Below are positions 1 to 5,297 of a stretch of 18,225 nt of DNA, piece after piece. Location of the stretch: NCBI GenBank assembly GCA_035297265.1, contig DATGZH010000055.1, positions 1 to 18,225 of the forward strand, written 5' to 3'. This stretch comes from DATGZH01 sp035297265. Lineage in GTDB: Bacteria; Actinomycetota; Acidimicrobiia; Acidimicrobiales; RAAP-2. The position numbers and the translations under genes were made by a program. The notes under the pieces were generated by a model. It was given only the letters and a program-made list of their open reading frames with translations, did not search any database and had not been told where the DNA came from. How positions within the stretch are numbered: the stretch's first letter is position 1; each line of letters starts with the position of its first letter.

Positions 1-471
1 CCGGCCGGCCTCTACGTCCTCGGCAGCGTGGCCGAGACCGACGGCGTCGCCCGCCACAACCTCATGACGGCCGACTGGGTGCAGCAGGTGGCGGTGCGTC
101 CGAAGCTCGTCGCCGCGTCGATCGACGCCACCGCGGTCACGTGCGACCTCGTGGGACGGGGCGGCGTCTTCAGCGTGAGCCTGCTCGACCGGGAGGACCG
201 GGCCGTCGTGCGCAAGTTCGGCAAGCCCGTGGCCGATGTCGAGACCGACGACGACGGGCGACCGGTCAGGATGGCCGGCGTCACCGTGGTCGTGGCTGCC
301 ACCGGCGCGCCGATCCTCGCCTCGGCTGCCTGTTGGCTGGACTGCGAGGTGCGCCAGCAGCTCGAGCTCGGGAGCCACGTGCTCTTCGTGGGTGAGGTGG
401 TGGCCGCCGGCGGCGATCCCGAGCGCCCGCTTCTGCGGATGGAGGACACGAGGATGAACTACGGCGGTTGA
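1..471 (+). CDS. Flavin reductase-like domain protein (5' truncated by window edge)
   Basis: The reading frame is open from base 1 and its N-terminus lies outside the window, so the GTG at 28 is probably internal. The visible 156 residues begin PAGLYVLGS and continue with HNLMTADWVQQVAVRPKLVAASID, the pattern of the FMN-binding split-barrel family (flavin reductase-like domain): a Thr/Met-rich FMN strand, then a 'P-x-L-V-A-x-S-I' strand. The C-terminus MEDTRMNYGG is also typical of this family. Such proteins bind FMN and often supply reduced flavin to a monooxygenase or act as small flavoenzymes in the cytosol. No partner oxygenase is visible, so substrate and role are unknown. The gene converges on the small minus-strand gene at 494-712, with a GC-rich palindrome between them. 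Family assignment is by motif resemblance and is fairly secure; the specific function is not. Confidence 0.8.
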   Translation, partial: PAGLYVLGSVAETDGVARHNLMTADWVQQVAVRPKLVAASIDATAVTCDLVGRGGVFSVSLLDREDRAVVRKFGKPVADVETDDDGRPVRMAGVTVVVAATGAPILASAACWLDCEVRQQLELGSHVLFVGEVVAAGGDPERPLLRMEDTRMNYGG

Positions 472-496
472 GCCGCGCGCCGGTGGCGCGGCGTCA
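469..496. terminator. Palindrome between convergent genes, candidate bidirectional terminator
   Basis: GCCGCGC (472-478) and GCGCGGC (486-492) form a perfect 7-bp stem around a 7-base loop. The flanking TGA (469-471) and TCA (494-496), the stop codons of the two convergent genes, are also complementary if G493 is bulged. No T-tract follows on either strand, so this would be a GC-only terminator, as is common in actinobacteria. Termination activity is inferred. Confidence 0.5.
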
Positions 497-712
497 CTCC
501 TGCTTGCGCAGGTCGACCCGGAGGGTGAGGACGCCGTCTTCGACCCGGGCCTCGGCGTCGCCGATGATGGCGAAGTCCATGAAGTCGAGCTGCGCCTGTT
601 CCTTGAAGCGCTGGCGTTCGGGACCCTCGACCGGCGGGAGGCCGCGCCGGCGTACGGCTTCGGCCCGCTCCCGGAAGCGGGCCACTAGGGCTTCGGGATC
701 GAAGGTGTCCAT
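494..712 (-). CDS. Conserved small protein of unknown function (72 aa)
   Basis: This is a 72-residue protein starting MDTFDPEALVARF, charged and probably helical in its first half (RFRERAEAVRRRGLPPVEGPERQRF), followed by a short beta-rich C-terminus (ARVEDGVLTLRVDLRKQE). It has no signal peptide, membrane segment or cysteine. I recall similar orphan proteins in actinobacteria but no assigned function. The ATG at 712-710 is chosen because AGGAGG lies four bases upstream on the minus strand; the GTG at 715-713 is only one base from it. The coding pattern, clean ribosome site and -10-like TAACCT (738-733) support a real gene. It converges on the flavin reductase-like gene. I do not propose a function. 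Confidence 0.7.
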   Translation of the reverse strand: MDTFDPEALVARFRERAEAVRRRGLPPVEGPERQRFKEQAQLDFMDFAIIGDAEARVEDGVLTLRVDLRKQE

Positions 713-732
713 CACTCCTCCTCGCCGGGTCG

Positions 733-738
733 AGGTTA
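733..738 (-). promoter_or_regulatory. Candidate -10 element for the 72-aa gene
   Basis: On the minus strand TAACCT matches the actinobacterial TAnnnT -10 pattern. It would place a start of transcription near 726, giving a leader of about 14 bases that contains the GAGGAGG ribosome site. No good -35 is visible. Weak evidence taken alone. Confidence 0.3.
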
Positions 739-857
739 GCGGCCGGAGTCCGACAGGTGCCCTGAGCAGGCCGGGAGCGGGCCGAGCCGTCGGCGGTGCC
801 CGCCCGTTCCTCCTCGCCTGGGGCCGGTCCGCCGCCGTGGCCCGGTGAGCGAGGCAC

Positions 858-863
858 TACACT
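858..863 (+). promoter_or_regulatory. Candidate -10 element upstream of the zinc-ribbon gene
   Basis: TACACT fits TAnnnT well and is one of few AT-containing hexamers in this gap. If used, transcription would begin near 870 and the zinc-ribbon gene (1003) would have an unusually long leader of about 130 bases. No convincing -35 hexamer was found at the usual distance. Confidence 0.4.
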
Positions 864-991
864 CGATGGCACGACCGGGGGCAACGCGCACGGGCTCCGA
901 CTCGTGACGCGGGCCGTTGTTGTTCCGCTCCCCGGGCCGACGAGGCGGCTTCGGTGGGGTTGCAGCCGGGCTCGACGGGCCGGAGGGCAGC

Positions 992-997
992 AAGGAG
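992..997 (+). promoter_or_regulatory. Ribosome binding site fixing the start at 1003
   Basis: AAGGAG lies five bases before the GTG at 1003. This is the reason for choosing 1003 over the in-frame GTGs further upstream. Confidence 0.7.
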
Positions 998-1002
998 TTG
1001 TC

Positions 1003-1212
1003 GTGAAGAAGGGTCGCCATCGCCGCTTCGAGGAGGCTCGGAGCCTCAAACGATCCGTGGCCACCGCCGTTCAGCGGTGCCCGGAGTGCGGGGCGGAGCC
1101 CGAGGACGTCCACGCCTCGTGGTGCCTCGCCGAAGAGGACCAGTACGAGCAGATCCTGGGCGACCTGCCCTCTCCGAACGGCGACGAGGAGCACGACCCC
1201 CTCGACGACTGA
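1003..1212 (+). CDS. Small zinc-ribbon-like protein (69 aa)
   Basis: The protein has a basic N-terminal segment (KKGRHRRFEEARSLKRS), then a cysteine cluster C26-P-E-C29-G-A-E-P followed by H37 and C41 in HASWCL, and a strongly acidic tail (EEDQYEQ, NGDEEHDPLDD). Two Cys pairs, or Cys3His, spaced this way look like a single zinc knuckle. Proteins with this build are often nucleic-acid or protein adaptors, but nothing identifies a partner here. The start is GTG, chosen from the AAGGAG site. The stop is only three bases from the stop of the convergent gene at 1216-1965. Metal binding is inferred from the motif; function is unknown. Confidence 0.7.
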   Translation: MKKGRHRRFEEARSLKRSVATAVQRCPECGAEPEDVHASWCLAEEDQYEQILGDLPSPNGDEEHDPLDD

Positions 1213-1215
1213 GCG

Positions 1216-1965
1216 CTACGCCCGGCGGCGCACCGCGGGATGCGGCAGCGGCACACCGACCGGGAGGCGCTGATCCCGCTCGGCGAGATAGGCGGTCAAG
1301 AGCTTGTAGGGCTTCTTGCCGCACAAGGCGATCAGCTCGGGTTCGAGCGCCGCGTAGACCGGCCGGTCGCCTACGAAGGCCTCGGACGACTCGGTGCACC
1401 ACCAGTGGAACTCGTGACCGCCCTCGCCCCAGTCCCGCCGCTCCCACTGCCGGACCGTCGACGTCACGTGGCCGTCGTCGCCGACCGTGTCCTCACGGCG
1501 GAGCGGCAGTTGCCAACACACGTCGGGTTTCAGCTCGAGCGGGTTCTTGCCCCGTTTGACCGCCACCTGGTGGAGGGCGCAGCCGGCGCCGGCGGCGAAG
1601 CCCGGACGGTTGAGGAAGATGCAGGCCCCGTCGACCAGCCGGCTCACCGAGGCGCCGTCTTTGTTCGTCTTGGCGATGCCCTGTTGGCCCCGCTTGTGGA
1701 ACTGCCACTCGTCGGGCGTGAGGGTCCGGGCCACCTTTTCCACCCGGCGGAGATCCTTCTTGTCGGTGAAATGGGCGCCGTAGGAGCAGCAGCCGTGCTC
1801 GAGCTCGGGGGCGGCCTCGGTGAGCACGCCCGGGCAGCCCCGTCCGTAGATGCACGTCCAAGCGCTCGTGAGGAAGGTGACGTCGAAGATCCAGGTGCGC
1901 TCTTCGGCGGGGTCCTCGAAGCTCACCCACTCGCGGGCGTCCTTCGGTGGGAGCCCCTGGGTCAT
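1216..1965 (-). CDS. Conserved actinobacterial cysteine-rich protein of unknown function
   Basis: This 249-residue cytosolic protein has no signal peptide or membrane segment. It carries eight well-spaced cysteines that look conserved: C38 and C44 (WTCIYGRGCPG), C59-C60 (HGCCSYGAHF), C115 (DGACIFLNRPGF), C129 (GAGCALH), C150 (KPDVCWQLPLRRED) and C190 (FHWWCTES). The sequence resembles a widespread uncharacterised actinobacterial family. The Cys layout recalls the YkgJ/DUF3109 type of putative zinc- or iron-chelating proteins, but I cannot confirm membership. Start ATG at 1965-1963. No normally spaced ribosome site is seen; a TAGCCT hexamer eight bases upstream suggests leaderless expression. 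It is divergent from nfuA, whose start lies 20 bases away. A role in metal handling or Fe-S chemistry would fit the neighbour but is speculation. Confidence 0.8.
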   Translation of the reverse strand: MTQGLPPKDAREWVSFEDPAEERTWIFDVTFLTSAWTCIYGRGCPGVLTEAAPELEHGCCSYGAHFTDKKDLRRVEKVARTLTPDEWQFHKRGQQGIAKTNKDGASVSRLVDGACIFLNRPGFAAGAGCALHQVAVKRGKNPLELKPDVCWQLPLRREDTVGDDGHVTSTVRQWERRDWGEGGHEFHWWCTESSEAFVGDRPVYAALEPELIALCGKKPYKLLTAYLAERDQRLPVGVPLPHPAVRRRA

Positions 1966-1973
1966 GACGGAGG

Positions 1974-1979
1974 AGGCTA
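1974..1979 (-). promoter_or_regulatory. Candidate -10 for the cysteine-rich gene (leaderless)
   Basis: On the minus strand TAGCCT matches TAnnnT and ends eight bases before the ATG at 1965. That is the spacing expected if transcription starts at or next to the start codon. No -35 is recognised. Confidence 0.3.
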
Positions 1980-1984
1980 TCTCC

Positions 1985-1990
1985 TATGAT
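1985..1990 (+). promoter_or_regulatory. Candidate -10 for nfuA (leaderless if ATG 1998 is used)
   Basis: TATGAT is close to the consensus TATAAT and ends seven bases before the ATG at 1998, the usual distance from a -10 to the transcription start. It overlaps the alternative ATG at 1986, so promoter use would imply the shorter protein. An AGGAGG at 1971-1976, nine bases before 1986, supports the longer form instead. Confidence 0.4.
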
Positions 1991-2678
1991 CGCGTGCATG
2001 GCTCACAGCACCGCCGACCTCCGGGGTGACCTCGACGTGACGACGTCGCCGGTCATCACTCTCTCCGACGAGGCTCGCGCCGTTGTGCGCCAGGCCATGG
2101 AGGCCACCGAGGAGGAGGGCGACGCCGGACCCCAGGCCCTCTGGCTGGAGGTGCGCGGCGTCGAGGGCGGGAACTTCGCCTACGACCTCTGGTTCCAGGC
2201 CCGGAGCGACGTGGGCGACGGCGACGCCTTCTTCGTCGACGGCGATGTGGCGGTGGTGGTGCCGGAGCGCAGCATCGACCGGCTGGTGGGGGCCCGCCTC
2301 GACTGGTCGGGCGAGGGCGAGGGCGGTCTCGTGCTCGTCAACCCGAACGCCCCCAGCCCCGCCGAGGCCTCGCCGGGAGTCTCAGAAGAGGTGCTCGCCG
2401 CGGGAACCGACGGACCGTTGGGCCAGCGGGTGAAGGCCGTCCTCGACCAGATGGTCAACCCTTCGATCGCCGCCCACGGTGGCCGGTCGGACCTGGTGGC
2501 CATGGACGAAGAGGGCAAGGTGGCCTACCTGCGCCTGTCCGGTGGCTGCCAGGGCTGTGCGATGTCGCGCATGACGCTCACCCAGGGCATCGAGACGTCC
2601 CTCCACGAGGAGATCCCCGAATTGGTCGGCGTGGTCGACGTGACCGACCACGCTCTCGGAGAGAACCCCTACTACTGA
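1986..2678 (+). CDS. nfuA: NfuA-type Fe-S cluster carrier (A-type-like domain plus NifU C-terminal domain)
   Basis: Predicted Fe-S cluster biogenesis protein that accepts a cluster and passes it to apo-enzymes in the cytosol. The N-terminal half (about residues 20-125, ITLSDEARAVV ... GNFAYDLWF ... LVNPNAP) looks like an IscA/HesB domain that has lost its cluster-binding cysteines. The C-terminal half (about 140-230) is a NifU-like domain with the thiol pair C188-x-x-C191 in GGCQGCAMS, preceded by NPSIAAHGG and followed by TLTQGIE. This two-domain build is that of NfuA. At 230 residues it is longer than the roughly 190-residue enterobacterial form. The start at 1986 follows AGGAGG by nine bases; 1998 is the alternative if the TATGAT promoter is used. 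It stands apart from the downstream prepilin peptidase by 34 bases and may be co-transcribed with it. Confidence 0.88.
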   Translation: MIACMAHSTADLRGDLDVTTSPVITLSDEARAVVRQAMEATEEEGDAGPQALWLEVRGVEGGNFAYDLWFQARSDVGDGDAFFVDGDVAVVVPERSIDRLVGARLDWSGEGEGGLVLVNPNAPSPAEASPGVSEEVLAAGTDGPLGQRVKAVLDQMVNPSIAAHGGRSDLVAMDEEGKVAYLRLSGGCQGCAMSRMTLTQGIETSLHEEIPELVGVVDVTDHALGENPYY

Positions 2679-2712
2679 TCGGCTCCCCACAACCCGGCCG
2701 TGATCTGAGCGC

Positions 2713-3414
2713 GTGAACGGCGCGCTCGTCGCCGGATGCGCAGCAGCCGGCGTCGTCGTTGGCGCCCTCCTCGACTCGGTGGTGGTGTCCGTCCCGCCGC
2801 CGCCTCGGCGCGACGACCCCGACGCGGTCGCCGACCCCCTCCCGCCGTGGCGTTTCGAGCGGGTCGTCGTCGCCGTCCTCACGGGCCTGGCCCTCGGCCT
2901 CGCCGCCGCCCGCCTCGGCGCCGTGCCCGAGCTGGCGGCCTATTGCGTCTTCATCGCCGGGTCGATCGCCCTCGCCGTCGTCGACGTCCGGATCTGGCTC
3001 GTGCCGAGGAAGATCCTCTATCCGACGTTCGCCCTCACCGCCGTCGGGCTGCTCGCCGCCTCGGCCGTCGACGACAACTGGACGGCCGTCGTCCACGGGG
3101 CCATCGCCGGCGTGGTGGCCTTGGCGGCCTTCTTCGCCCTCTGGTGGTTCTTGCCCCGGGCCATGGGCTTCGGCGACGTCCGCATGGCCGGGATGGTGGG
3201 GGCCGGGCTCGGTTGGCTCGGGTTCGGCGTCGCCTATCTCGGCTTCCTGGCCGCGTTCCTCTTTGGCTCGGTCCTCGGCATCGTCCTCATGGTCCGGCGG
3301 CGGACGGGCCGCAAGACCAAGCTGCCCTTCGGGACCGGGCTGGCCTTCGGGGCGGTGGTCGGGGTCCTGTGGGGCCCGTGGTTGGCCAACCTCTGGCTGC
3401 ACCACGGCACCTGA
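2713..3414 (+). CDS. Prepilin peptidase-like integral membrane protease (A24 family)
   Basis: The 233-residue protein has about six hydrophobic segments. Its catalytic core resembles type IV prepilin peptidase (A24): the first aspartate is D91 in VVDVRIWLVP, the second is D155 in MGFGDVRMAG, matching the family's D...P and GxGD signatures. The usual N-terminal methyltransferase part with its four-cysteine zinc site is absent. The segment before the second membrane helix is instead a Pro/Asp/Arg-rich loop (VPPPPRRDDP). The family cleaves leader peptides of type IV pilin-like proteins at the membrane; whether this one also methylates is doubtful. Start GTG 2713; no strong ribosome site is seen. 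Mycobacterium tuberculosis also has a lone A24 peptidase gene near its aro cluster, so the position is conserved although the functional link is unclear. No pilin genes are nearby. Confidence 0.82.
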   Translation: MNGALVAGCAAAGVVVGALLDSVVVSVPPPPRRDDPDAVADPLPPWRFERVVVAVLTGLALGLAAARLGAVPELAAYCVFIAGSIALAVVDVRIWLVPRKILYPTFALTAVGLLAASAVDDNWTAVVHGAIAGVVALAAFFALWWFLPRAMGFGDVRMAGMVGAGLGWLGFGVAYLGFLAAFLFGSVLGIVLMVRRRTGRKTKLPFGTGLAFGAVVGVLWGPWLANLWLHHGT

Positions 3415-3573
3415 CGCCGTGGCCCTGGAAAGGCGGCGGACCATGGCCATCCTCGAGCGGCCGAGCGAACATCTGGCGCACCAGCCGGCGGTCACCCACC
3501 GCGGCGGATGGCCGGACGGGAGCTGAAACGCCCAGGCACGGTGGCCTTTCCGACGGGAGGTAGGTTGAGTTGC
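3415..3573 (+). other. Intergenic region before the aro operon
   Basis: These 159 bases lie between the prepilin peptidase stop and the proposed aroC start. The aroC frame is open back to 3508, but its extra residues (MAGRELKRPGTVAFPTGG) do not belong to chorismate synthase. The one regulatory-looking element is TAGGTT at 3561-3566. No hairpin terminator with a T-run and no riboswitch was recognised. Confidence 0.5.
3561..3566 (+). promoter_or_regulatory. Candidate -10 of the aro operon, spaced for a leaderless aroC
   Basis: TAGGTT fits TAnnnT and is followed by exactly seven bases before GTG 3574, so transcription could begin at the start codon. GGGAGG at 3555-3560 could instead serve as a ribosome site, 13 bases from GTG 3574 and four from TTG 3565; both spacings are poor. 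No clear -35. Confidence 0.4.
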
Positions 3574-4764
3574 GTGCTCCGCTTCCTCACGGCCGGCGAG
3601 TCGCACGGGAAGGGCCTCGTCGTCATCATGGAGGGCCTCCCGGCGGGGCTGCCCGTCGTGGCCGAGGACGTGGCGAGCGAGCTCGCCCGGCGCCGGCTCG
3701 GCTTCGGGCGCGGGCCGCGCATGCGCTTCGAGGCCGACGAGATCACGCTGCTCGGCGGCATCCGCCACGGCCGGACCCTCGGCTCGCCCGTGGCCATCGA
3801 GATCGCCAACAGCGAGTGGCCCAAGTGGATCGAGGAGATGTCGCCGGCGCCGGGGGCGCCGAGCAAGGTGCTCACTCAGCCCCGCCCGGGACACGCCGAC
3901 CTGGCCGGCATGCAGAAATACGGTTTCGACGACGCCCGTGACGTGCTCGAGCGGGCCTCGGCCCGCGAGACGGCCGCCCGGGTGGCCGCCGGAGCCCTGG
4001 CCAAGGTTCTGCTCTCGCACCTCGGGGTCTCGATCCTCTCCCACGTCGTCCAGCTCGGCCCGGCCCGGGCGGACGAGACCGCTCGCCCGGTCCCGGCCGA
4101 TCTCGATCGGATCGACGAGTCCCCGGTGCGCTGCTTCGACGAGGACGGCGAGGCGGCCATGGTGGCCGCGGTCAAGGCCGCGGCCAAAGACGGCGACTCG
4201 CTCGGCGGCGTGGTCGAGGTGCTCGCCTATGGCGTGCCCGTGGGTCTCGGGAGCCATGTGCACTGGGACCGCCGGCTCGACGGCCTGCTGGCCCAGGCGC
4301 TCATGAGCATCCAGGCCGTGAAGGCCGTCGAGGTCGGCGACGGTTTCGACCTGGCTTCCCGGCGGGGCTCGGTCGGCCACGACGCCATCCGCTGGGACCC
4401 GGCCCACGAGGGCGCGTCGGGGGGCTACCGGCGCGAGACCACCCGGGCCGGCGGCATCGAGGGCGGCATGTCGATCGGTGGGCTCGTCGTCGTGCGAGCG
4501 GCCATGAAGCCGTTGGCCACGCTCAACCGCCCCGTCCTCGAGACCGTCGACGTCGCCACGAAGGAGACGACGGTCAGCTTCCGCGAGCGCACCGACGTCA
4601 CCGCGGTGCCCGCCATGGGGGTCGTGGCCGAGACCATGGCGGCCCTCGTGCTCGCCGGCGAGGCCCTGCGCAAGTTCGGCGGCGACTCGCTCGAGGAGCT
4701 CCTGCGCAACCGGGACGGTTTCGTGGCCGGGCTCGGCTCGAGCGCCTCGGCCGCCAACCCGTGA
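3574..4764 (+). CDS. aroC: Chorismate synthase
   Basis: Catalyses the last shikimate step, 5-enolpyruvylshikimate-3-phosphate to chorismate, using reduced FMN. The 396-residue length is typical. Family signatures are all present: LTAGESHGKGL with H11 at the N-terminus, RPGHADLAG with H107 (the second catalytic histidine), GSHVHWDRR, EVGDGFDLASRRGSVGHD, and EGGMSIGGLVVVRAAMKP near the C-terminus. GTG 3574 is chosen because chorismate synthases begin two or three residues before RFLTAGESHG; TTG 3565 is a close alternative. It is the first gene of a seven-gene operon, and its stop overlaps the aroK start in a GTGA. Expression may be leaderless from TAGGTT. Identification is secure. Confidence 0.97.
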   Translation: MLRFLTAGESHGKGLVVIMEGLPAGLPVVAEDVASELARRRLGFGRGPRMRFEADEITLLGGIRHGRTLGSPVAIEIANSEWPKWIEEMSPAPGAPSKVLTQPRPGHADLAGMQKYGFDDARDVLERASARETAARVAAGALAKVLLSHLGVSILSHVVQLGPARADETARPVPADLDRIDESPVRCFDEDGEAAMVAAVKAAAKDGDSLGGVVEVLAYGVPVGLGSHVHWDRRLDGLLAQALMSIQAVKAVEVGDGFDLASRRGSVGHDAIRWDPAHEGASGGYRRETTRAGGIEGGMSIGGLVVVRAAMKPLATLNRPVLETVDVATKETTVSFRERTDVTAVPAMGVVAETMAALVLAGEALRKFGGDSLEELLRNRDGFVAGLGSSASAANP

Positions 4765-5297
4765 GCGGCGCGGGGGAGGGGGGCCACCTCCTCCTCGTCG
4801 GGATGATGGGGTCGGGCAAGACCACCGTGGGTCGCCTCCTCGCCGACCGGCTCGGTTGGCCCTTCTTCGACTCCGACGCCGAGGTGGAGGCGGCGACGGG
4901 CAAGAGCGTGCCCGAGATCTTCGAGGAGCGGGGCGAGGCGGCGTTCCGGGCGGCCGAGACCGAGGCGCTCCAGGACGGCGTGGCCGACGGGCCCTCCGTC
5001 GTGGCGGTGGCCGGCGGGGCGGTGCTCGACCCGGCCAACCGGGACTTGATCGCCCGGTCCGGCCGGGTGGTGTGGCTGCGGGCCCGGCCGGCCACGCTGG
5101 TCGGGCGGGTGGGATCGGGCGAAGGGCGACCGCTGCTCGGCGACGACCCGGCGGACGCCCTCGTCCGCCTCGACGCGGTGCGCCGCCCCCTCTACGCCGA
5201 GCTGGCCGACGAGGTCATCGACGTGGACGACATGGCGGCCGAGACCGTGGCCGAGCAGGTGCTCGGGCACCTGGGGGCCGGGGGAGGGCCGGCGTGA
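4761..5297 (+). CDS. aroK: Shikimate kinase
   Basis: Phosphorylates shikimate with ATP to shikimate-3-phosphate. The 178-residue protein has the P-loop G14-MMGSGKT21, the shikimate-binding acidic pair D37/D39 (FFDSDAEVE), R63 in FRAAE, the lid arginine R123 in GRPLLGDD and R141 in RRPLY. The substrate-contacting GGG motif reads A84-G85-G86 (VAGGAVL), so the first glycine is alanine while the two contacting glycines remain. The start GTG overlaps the aroC stop (GTGA), and its own stop overlaps aroB in the same way, implying coupled translation of consecutive pathway enzymes. Identification is secure. Confidence 0.96.
   Translation: MSGAGEGGHLLLVGMMGSGKTTVGRLLADRLGWPFFDSDAEVEAATGKSVPEIFEERGEAAFRAAETEALQDGVADGPSVVAVAGGAVLDPANRDLIARSGRVVWLRARPATLVGRVGSGEGRPLLGDDPADALVRLDAVRRPLYAELADEVIDVDDMAAETVAEQVLGHLGAGGGPA

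Larger units (their letters stand above)
713..1002. other. Intergenic region of about 290 bp with divergent promoters
   Basis: This gap separates the minus-strand 72-aa gene from the plus-strand zinc-ribbon gene. It holds a candidate -10 facing each way (733-738 minus; 858-863 plus), the ribosome site at 992-997 and a GC-rich stretch (870-990) in which several short hairpins can be drawn, for example GCCG/CGGC around 938-951. I see no tRNA, no riboswitch signature and no T-run terminator. The frame of the zinc-ribbon gene stays open back to 796 with GTG at 904, but the upstream translation (Arg/Pro/Gly rich) looks like non-coding GC-rich sequence. Confidence 0.5.

Noticed and set aside
866..907. 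13-codon upstream open frame (ATG 866 to TGA 907) in the leader of the zinc-ribbon gene
   Set aside because: No ribosome site, and its ATG lies only two bases after the candidate -10, so it would not be in the transcript.
970..998. Apical segment resembling SRP (4.5S) RNA: GCC-GGAG-GGC followed by AGCA
   Set aside because: The tetraloop and 3' AGCA look right, but the 5' side has ACGG instead of the near-invariant CAGG, the flanking arms do not pair over the needed length, and AAGGAG there is explained by the ribosome site of the gene at 1003. A covariance-model search would settle it.
796..1002. Longer version of the zinc-ribbon protein starting at 796 or 904
   Set aside because: The added residues are Pro/Arg/Gly-rich with no conserved look, the candidate promoter lies inside, and a well-placed AAGGAG supports GTG 1003.
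1205..1222. AGCGCT palindrome (1212-1217) at the third convergent junction
   Set aside because: It is a 6-base self-palindrome with no loop, so it cannot form a terminator hairpin as at the other two convergent junctions.
3508..3573. N-terminal extension of chorismate synthase from 3508
   Set aside because: Chorismate synthases begin just before RFLTAGESHG; the extra 22 residues match nothing and overlap the probable promoter.
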